Source: M55B144 sp964550615 (GTDB lineage Bacteria; Bipolaricaulota; Bipolaricaulia; UBA7950; UBA9294). From it: a DNA stretch of 18,281 nt. A program made the position numbers and the translations under genes. The notes beneath the pieces were generated by a model. The model saw only the letters and a list, made by a program, of their open reading frames with translations, did no database searches and was not told the DNA's origin. Numbering within the stretch: position 1 is the first letter of the stretch; every line of letters starts with the position of its first letter. The stretch covers positions 1 through 18,281 of the forward strand of contig CAZKAB010000038.1 of NCBI GenBank assembly GCA_964550615.1, written 5' to 3'. Shown here piece after piece: positions 13,592 to 18,281 of the stretch.

Positions 13592-14614
13592 CTATTCTAC
13601 TGTGCCAAACCATCTACCATCGATCTTTGTGCCACATGAAGGGCAGGCGCCGTCTTGCAGAAGATTATCCCGTACCAGGTACCCACGCCGTCTGATCACT
13701 ACCTCGCCGCACTGCGGGCAGCAAGTGTCCTCTCCGTGGCCGGGGGTGTTCCCCATGTATACGTGGAAAAGTCCGACCTCGCGCCCGATTCGCACGGCCT
13801 CTGCAAGCTTCTCTCGCGGAGTGGGCGGAACATCAGTCATCCGATAGGCGGGGAAGAACCGGCTCACGTGCCATGGGATGGCCGGCGATATCCCGCGGAT
13901 TGCCTCCGCAATCCAGCGCAATTGCTCTTTGGTGTCGTTCAGCCCCGGAATGATGAGGGTCGTCACTTCAACCCACACGCCGGCACGCGCGAAGTGCTCG
14001 ATCGAGTTTAGGACCGGACGTACGTTGCCTCCCACCACGTCATGATAGAAATCATCCGAGATGCCTTTGAGATCGATGTTGATCGCATCAAGATACGGGA
14101 TAATCGTGTCGGCCGCCTCCGGCGTCATGTAACCATTGGACACAAAGACGTTGCGCAGCTCTTCCTCGCGCGCCATCCGCGCCGTATCGAGCGCATATTC
14201 GAAGAAGATCGTGGGCTCGGTGTAGGTGTAGGCGATCGTCTCGCACCCACTCTCTTTTGCCGCAGCGATGATCTCCTCCGGCGAGGCATATTCACCGAGG
14301 ACGCGCCCGTCCTCTTCCCGAGGATACTGTGAGATCGTGTAGTTCTGACAGAAGGAGCATGTAAAATTGCATCCGACAGTAGCAATCGAGTAGGCACTCG
14401 TTCCGGGGAGGAAATGGAATAACGGCTTCTTCTCTATCGGATCGACACTACGCGAAACGACCCTCCCGTAAACCGTGGTGTACAGTGTTCCGCCACGATT
14501 CACTCGCACGTTGCACAGGCCTCGCTGCCCGTCCGCGAGCACGCAACGGTGCGAACAGAGCATACACCGCACGCGTCCGCCGCTTATCTTGTCGTAAAGA
14601 ATCGCCTCTTTCAT
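13592..14614 (-). CDS. amrS: AmmeMemoRadiSam system radical SAM enzyme
   Basis: The 340-residue protein matches the AmrS family (formerly annotated as PflA-like). It has an N-terminal cysteine cluster (C17, C20, C24, C34), then GTSAYSIATVGCNFTCSFCQN with the radical SAM CxxxCxxC (C82, C86, C89). Further motifs are TYTEPTIFFEY, VSNGYMTPEA and the partial-barrel segments NIDLKG and WHVSRFFP. The C-terminus has a zinc ribbon (CPQC, CPSC). AmrS occurs with AMMECR1- and Memo-like proteins in a system of unknown chemistry; neither is in this window. The ATG at 14614 fits the family start (MKEAxxYxK); a GTG at 14623 would add three residues. Neither has a clear Shine-Dalgarno. Repeat-rich spacers flank the gene on both sides. 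Confidence 0.92.
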   Translation of the reverse strand: MKEAILYDKISGGRVRCMLCSHRCVLADGQRGLCNVRVNRGGTLYTTVYGRVVSRSVDPIEKKPLFHFLPGTSAYSIATVGCNFTCSFCQNYTISQYPREEDGRVLGEYASPEEIIAAAKESGCETIAYTYTEPTIFFEYALDTARMAREEELRNVFVSNGYMTPEAADTIIPYLDAINIDLKGISDDFYHDVVGGNVRPVLNSIEHFARAGVWVEVTTLIIPGLNDTKEQLRWIAEAIRGISPAIPWHVSRFFPAYRMTDVPPTPREKLAEAVRIGREVGLFHVYMGNTPGHGEDTCCPQCGEVVIRRRGYLVRDNLLQDGACPSCGTKIDGRWFGTVE

Positions 14615-14629
14615 TTCGTTCACTAGTCT

Positions 14630-14658
14630 ATGCTAGCACAGCTTCCCGCACGGAGCAA
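14630..14658 (-). promoter_or_regulatory. Weak candidate promoter for amrS
   Basis: On the minus strand ttgctc (14658-14653) and tagcat (14635-14630) are 17 bp apart and end about 16 bp before the amrS ATG. Both hexamers keep only part of the consensus, and the distance to the ATG is short, so this is tentative. Confidence 0.3.
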
Positions 14659-14670
14659 TGGGCAGGCCAA

Positions 14671-14747
14671 AGTCGGGAGGCAAGAGTCAAGAGTCAGCAG
14701 TCAGCAGTCGGCAGTCGGGAGTCGGCGGTCAAGAGTCGGGAGTCAGG
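14671..14747 (+). repeat. Heptamer tandem array, 11 units
   Basis: The tetramer agtc, or one-base variants (aggc at 14678, ggtc at 14727), recurs exactly every 7 bp: 14671, 14678, 14685, 14692, 14699, 14706, 14713, 14720, 14727, 14734 and 14741. Units read approximately agtcrgs, with purine-rich variation at the other positions. The phase never slips over 77 bp. Confidence 0.9.
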
Positions 14748-14763
14748 CAGAAGCAGCAAAGCC

Positions 14764-14799
14764 GTTCGTAGAGTTCATTGGGTTCGTTGGGTTGGGAGC
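14764..14799 (+). repeat. 9-bp tandem array, about four units
   Basis: The units are gttcgtaga, gttcattgg, gttcgttgg and gttgggagc. The middle two are clear and the outer two degenerate. The array begins 16 bp after the heptamer array ends. Confidence 0.65.
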
Positions 14800-14820
14800 G
14801 ATCAGCGATCAGCAGTCAGC
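14800..14820 (+). repeat. Second heptamer array, three units
   Basis: The units are gatcagc, gatcagc and agtcagc, directly abutting the 9-bp array. The gatcagc word also occurs in the near-palindrome between ffh and rpsP (2479-2488). Confidence 0.7.
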
Positions 14821-14872
14821 TAAAACGGGAGGCTGAATCTTTCTTCAACTTCATGGCTGGATATTCAATGTT

Positions 14873-14960
14873 CCCCCGTCTTCGTGTCCCCACGTCTCCC
14901 CATCTCCCCATCCCCGCGTCTCCGCGTCCCCGCGTCTCCCCTCCCTCGCGTCCCCGTGTC
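14873..14960 (+). repeat. Octamer tandem array, 11 units
   Basis: Eleven 8-bp units ending in cgtc, or close variants (tgtc, catc, ctcc), run in perfect phase from 14873 to 14960, for example cccgcgtc, tccgcgtc, cccgcgtc. The consensus is about yccscgtc. The plus strand is almost purely C/T, apart from scattered G and A. Confidence 0.88.
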
Positions 14961-15013
14961 TCCCGCACTATTCCTTTCTCTTTCTCCTCCGGTTTCGTAC
15001 CATCTTAGGCATC

Positions 15014-16751
15014 ATGTCGCTTGTACAGCTGGAGAAACTGGAGAAATCATTCGGTGCGCAGACTCTCTTCTACCCATTTTCGGTAGCAATAGCGCGCGGA
15101 GAGAGGATCGCGCTCGTTGGCGACAATGGCGTCGGCAAGTCGACGCTGCTCGCGATCCTTGCCGGTGAGGAAGAGGCGTCAGGCGGGTGCATTCATCTCT
15201 CCCGCGGCACGAGTATCGGCTATCTTCATCAAATCGCCCGCTTGGAGCAGGGAGCGACACTGATCGAGGCGATGCACCGGCCGTTCGCCGGACTGGTTGA
15301 AATGGAGCGAGAGCTGCGCGCACTAGAGAAGCAAATGGCGACCAGTGATGATGAGCATATGATGCATCGTTACGACGATCTGCTGCATACGTTCGAGCGT
15401 GAGGGAGGTTACGAGATCGAGGCCCGCATCCGTTCCGTCTTGAGCGGAGTAGGGTTTGGAATCGACGAATTCGACAAGCCGGTATCGCTCCTCTCGGGCG
15501 GTGAAGAGGCCCGCGCCGCTCTCGCCCGTGTTCTCGTGGAGGCGCCGGATCTTCTCCTTCTCGACGAGCCGACAAACCACCTTGACTTCGCTGCTCTGGA
15601 TTGGTTGGAGGAGACACTCACCGAGTTTCCCGGCGCACTCGTCGTCGTTTCTCACGATCGCCACTTGCTCGATCACGTCACCAACCGCACGTGGGAGATC
15701 GCGTTCGCCGAAGTTTCCACATACCGCGGAGGCTACACCGCATCGCGGGAGCAACGAGATACACAGATCGCGCAGCGGCAGGAGAAGTACGACGAGCAGC
15801 AGGCGACAATCGCACGCTACAAGGACTTCATCCACCGACATCACGCCGGGCAGAAGCATCGCCAAGCCAAGGACCGCGAGCGAAAGCTCGCTCATCTGGA
15901 GAAGGATCTCGTCGATTGCCCGCGCGANNNNNNNNNNNNNNNNNNNNNNNNNNNNNNNNNNNNNNNNNNNNNNNNNNNNNNNNNNNNNNNNNNNNNNNNN
16001 NNNNNNNNNNNNNNNNNNNNNNNNNNNGATTCTGTCGCGCTCAAGCCTCGACATCGGCCAGGCGCGCGGCCTTCTCGGCCGGTTTCTCTTCTCTGGTGAC
16101 GACGTTATCAAGAAGCTCAGCGCCCTTTCGGGCGGAGAGAGGAGCCGCGTGGCACTCGCCATCCTTTCGCTGATGGATGGGAATCTACTCCTCCTCGACG
16201 AGCCGACAAACCATCTCGATCTACGCAGTCAGGAGATCCTCGAGCAGGCGCTTCTCGAATACACGGGGACGATCATCCTTGTCTCACACGACCGCGCCTT
16301 GCTGGAGGCGCTGGCGACACAAGTGTGGCAGATTGAAGACGGCTGGTTGAAGGTGTTCAAGCACGGCTTCGCCGAGTACAGGCGCTACCGTGCGCGTGCC
16401 ATTGCGCAACGCGGCACGGAGCGCCAAGTTGCGGCAAAGCAAGAAGACACACCCGTTCCCGCCTCCGGCCAAGAGAAGCGTTCTCCGGAGAAGAAGAACG
16501 ACGACAAGCACAACGCGAAGAAACACGCCACCGAACTCACTCGCATCGAAGAAGAGATTGCCCGGCTGGAGGAAGAGCTTTCCCGCGTCGAAGGAGCGCT
16601 CGCCACGGCGAGCAATTCCGGCGACAGCGACGAGATCACAAAGCTAGGCCTGCAGCATCAAGACCTGTCCTCCATCCTGGAAAGGGAAATGCGCAACTGG
16701 GAGGATACGGCGCACGATGGCGCGGTTGACCAGAAAGGAGAAACCCGCTAA
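15014..16751 (+). CDS. ABC-F family ATPase, interrupted by an assembly gap
   Basis: This soluble twin-cassette protein of the ABC-F class has no membrane domain; relatives act on the ribosome. The first part (15014-15927, about 304 residues) has Walker A GDNGVGKST, signature LSGGEEARAALA, Walker B LLLLDEPTNHLD, the switch VVSHDRHLLD and the start of the inter-domain linker. The second part (16028-16751, about 240 residues) has LSGGERSRVALA, LLLLDEPTNHLD, VSHDRALLE and a Glu/Lys-rich coiled-coil tail, as in Uup/YdiF-like members. The second Walker A is missing. It must lie in the gap, which I estimate at roughly 300-350 bp. The halves are in different frames because of the 100-N filler, not a proven frameshift. 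The Shine-Dalgarno before the ATG at 15014 is weak. Confidence 0.92.
15928..16027. other. Assembly gap of 100 N inside the ABC-F gene
   Basis: This is a placeholder run of exactly 100 N. Reading frames on its two sides differ, and the intact gene requires a true gap length divisible by three. The missing protein should include the end of the linker and the beginning of the second cassette with its P-loop. Confidence 0.97.
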
Positions 16752-16760
16752 TCTGACTTC

Positions 16761-18212
16761 ATGCCGCGCATATTCGCCCAAGATCTGTCGCACCTAGTCA
16801 TCTTTTTCTTTCTCTTGTTAGTCATTGCTTTCGCGCCCGTTGCCGCCAGCGACGAAATCGTGCGCGTGCAGACAGGCTCATCAATCCAAGCGGCAATCGC
16901 CGAAGCCTCGCCGGGAGCGACGATCGAGATTGCAGCAGGTGAATGGCACGAGAATCTAACGATCGATAGGTCGATAACCATCCACGGCCAAGGGCCGGGA
17001 CTAACGACCATTGTCGGGAAGAACTCCGGATATCCTGTTCTGCGCGTTGCGGCTACGCAAACAGTCAGCGTGATCATCGCCGGGATGACAATAGCAGGCG
17101 CGCACGGGGAATGCGCGGACGCCAACAACAAGACATGCGCCGACGGTGTGCTGGCGCAGGGAAGCGCCTCACTTGCCGTCAGCGATTGCGACATATCCGG
17201 TAACGCCCAGTATGGCGTGCACGCAACGGACAATGCCCAAATCACAATCCGTCAGACAACCATATCCGGGAACTACGCAGGGATATGGCTTTCTTCTTCA
17301 GCGCTCGGCGGAATCACCGGCATAGCACTAACGGAGAATGGATTCGGCGTCGTGGTATTCGAGCATGCGCAGGCGCAAATCGCGGATTCTACGATCTCCG
17401 CCAGCGACCGCGACGGGATACTCATCGCCGACTCCGCTTCGCTCACGATCACGGGTACCAGCATACTGCGAAGCAAGCGCACCGGAATCAGCATAGACAT
17501 ACCTCCCTGTTATGACACACCCCGCACTTTCACCGGACTGATCGTAGCAGCCGATGACACCATCCCCGATTCGTCAGATGATCACGGAAACGCTGTTGCT
17601 ATCTGCCCGCCCGGCCTTGGGATCATCGGAACAACCGATGGCGGTTTCTATCCTTCAAGGGCAACCCCGGCGCTGCTTTCGCAGCTTCCGGTTATGCCCC
17701 CGATGGAAGGAGATCCCAATGCGCCGGTCACGATCCTTGAGTTCACCGATTTTGCCTGCCCGTTCTGTAACGCCTTCACCAGTGACACGCTGCCGCAGAT
17801 TGAGCGGGACTACGTCGATACCGGGAAGGTGAAGTTGTATTTCCTTCCGTTTCCGGTGCACGGCATCGCGTCCAGCAGAGCAGCGGAGGCCGGCTTCTGC
17901 GCACAGGCCCAAGGATGTTTCTGGCTGTTCCAACGTCTGCTGTTTGCGCAGTACCGCATTCGCGAGGCGCTGGCGTTGACGCCGGCCGGACTAACGGCAA
18001 TCGCAGCCGCGGCCGGTGCCGACCGCAACGAGTTTCTCCAATGTCTTACAACGGGCAGATATCGGAAAGTGGTAGAGGCGACCGTCTCCCTGGGACACGG
18101 ACTGGGGGTAGACGGCACTCCGACATTCTTTGTCAACGGCCAGAGAATCCCCGGTGCCGCACCCTACGATGCCTTTGCAAAGCTGATTGACGAGGAGCTA
18201 AGCGGCAACTAG
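16761..18212 (+). CDS. Exported right-handed beta-helix protein fused to a DsbA-like thioredoxin domain
   Basis: The 483-residue protein begins with a signal peptide (hydrophobic VIFFFLLLVIAFAPVAA at 13-29). Residues of about 36-265 form parallel beta-helix repeats of the pectate-lyase/NosD style: SIQAAIAEASPGATIEIAAG, then coils with DxDISGN-, TTISGNYAGIWL- and DRDGILIADSASLTI-type turns. After a linker, GDPNAPVTILEFTDFACPFC opens a DsbA-like domain (Thioredoxin_4 type, about 316-483) with active site C333-P-F-C336 and the cis-proline loop GTPTFFVNG. It should act outside the cytoplasm as a thiol oxidase or isomerase tethered to a binding scaffold; the substrate is unknown. Additional cysteines (118, 126, 143, 250, 282) could form disulfides. 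The ATG lies 9 nt after the ABC-F stop with no good Shine-Dalgarno close by, which suggests coupling. Confidence 0.85.
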   Translation: MPRIFAQDLSHLVIFFFLLLVIAFAPVAASDEIVRVQTGSSIQAAIAEASPGATIEIAAGEWHENLTIDRSITIHGQGPGLTTIVGKNSGYPVLRVAATQTVSVIIAGMTIAGAHGECADANNKTCADGVLAQGSASLAVSDCDISGNAQYGVHATDNAQITIRQTTISGNYAGIWLSSSALGGITGIALTENGFGVVVFEHAQAQIADSTISASDRDGILIADSASLTITGTSILRSKRTGISIDIPPCYDTPRTFTGLIVAADDTIPDSSDDHGNAVAICPPGLGIIGTTDGGFYPSRATPALLSQLPVMPPMEGDPNAPVTILEFTDFACPFCNAFTSDTLPQIERDYVDTGKVKLYFLPFPVHGIASSRAAEAGFCAQAQGCFWLFQRLLFAQYRIREALALTPAGLTAIAAAAGADRNEFLQCLTTGRYRKVVEATVSLGHGLGVDGTPTFFVNGQRIPGAAPYDAFAKLIDEELSGN

Positions 18213-18220
18213 GCCGTTTT

Positions 18221-18247
18221 ACCACGAAGGACACGAAGAGCACGAAG
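18221..18247 (+). repeat. 27-bp element of three 9-mers, copy 3
   Basis: The units accacgaag, gacacgaag and agcacgaag begin 9 bp after the stop of the beta-helix gene. It is identical to the reverse complement of 13429-13455, nearly 5 kb away. The remaining 34 bp to the window end show nothing further. Confidence 0.85.
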
Positions 18248-18281
18248 GGAACCAGGGAAGAGCGCTTGATGACCCCATCCT

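Larger units (their letters stand above)
14615..15013. other. 399-bp divergent spacer filled with tandem arrays
   Basis: This region between the divergent amrS and ABC-F genes has no supportable gene. Most of it is four short tandem arrays in a row (14671-14747, 14764-14799, 14800-14820 and 14873-14960). A pyrimidine-rich stretch then runs to about 14990. Open frames that cross it are low-complexity translations. Confidence 0.75.

Noticed and set aside
14615..15013. Frames reading SRVSSQQSAVGSR and RLRVPASPLPRV through the amrS/ABC-F spacer.
   Set aside because: They are low-complexity products of the period-7 and period-8 arrays.
15456..16751. A single continuous frame across the gap that seems to give one 431-residue ABC protein.
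   Set aside because: It is continuous only because 100 N were read as codons. Its first part is an out-of-frame shadow of the true N-terminal cassette.

Overview
This window reads as an accessory-poor, mostly housekeeping stretch of a bacterial genome, moderately GC-rich by eye. It is probably a draft or metagenome-derived scaffold, because it contains two runs of exactly 100 N (12692-12791 and 15928-16027). The cluster ffh-rpsP-khpA-trmD-(PF09936 SPOUT methyltransferase)-rplS is the arrangement I associate with Thermotogae and other deep-branching or candidate phyla, except that rimM is missing. A lineage such as Bipolaricaulota/Acetothermia is my best guess, but nothing here proves it. A signal-peptide-bearing M1 peptidase with a barrel-like C-terminus would suit a diderm cell.

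Layout. On the minus strand, 95-3830 is the translation/secretion cluster. Read in transcription order it is ffh, rpsP, khpA, trmD, the SPOUT methyltransferase and rplS, with tight packing or overlaps from rpsP onward. It is preceded at 3992-5742 by accB-accC (biotin carboxyl carrier and biotin carboxylase), joined by an ATGA overlap. At 5743-5865 a divergent promoter region separates accB from a plus-strand CNNM/CorC-type membrane protein; a perfect 18-bp dyad lies over that gene's promoter. The plus strand then carries an exported M1-family metallopeptidase, pheT (without pheS), and, across an assembly gap, tsaE. A minus-strand amrS (AmmeMemoRadiSam radical SAM enzyme) stands alone, flanked on both sides by repeat-filled spacers. 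The right end holds an ABC-F ATPase split by the second gap and, 9 bp downstream, an exported protein that joins a right-handed beta-helix to a DsbA-like thioredoxin domain.

The non-coding DNA is the other notable part. The 399-bp spacer upstream of amrS and the ABC-F gene contains four consecutive short tandem arrays with fixed periods of 7, 9, 7 and 8 bp. A 27-bp element made of three 9-mers occurs three times (13301, 13429 inverted, 18221). A 30-bp tandem repeat containing a dyad lies at the left edge. None has CRISPR structure; they look like interspersed intergenic repeats.

Most genes are ordinary. The best candidates for something undescribed are the beta-helix/DsbA fusion (16761-18212), the M1 peptidase that lacks a recognisable GAMEN motif and carries a possible beta-barrel tail (7191-10001), and the clustered tandem arrays at 14671-14960.
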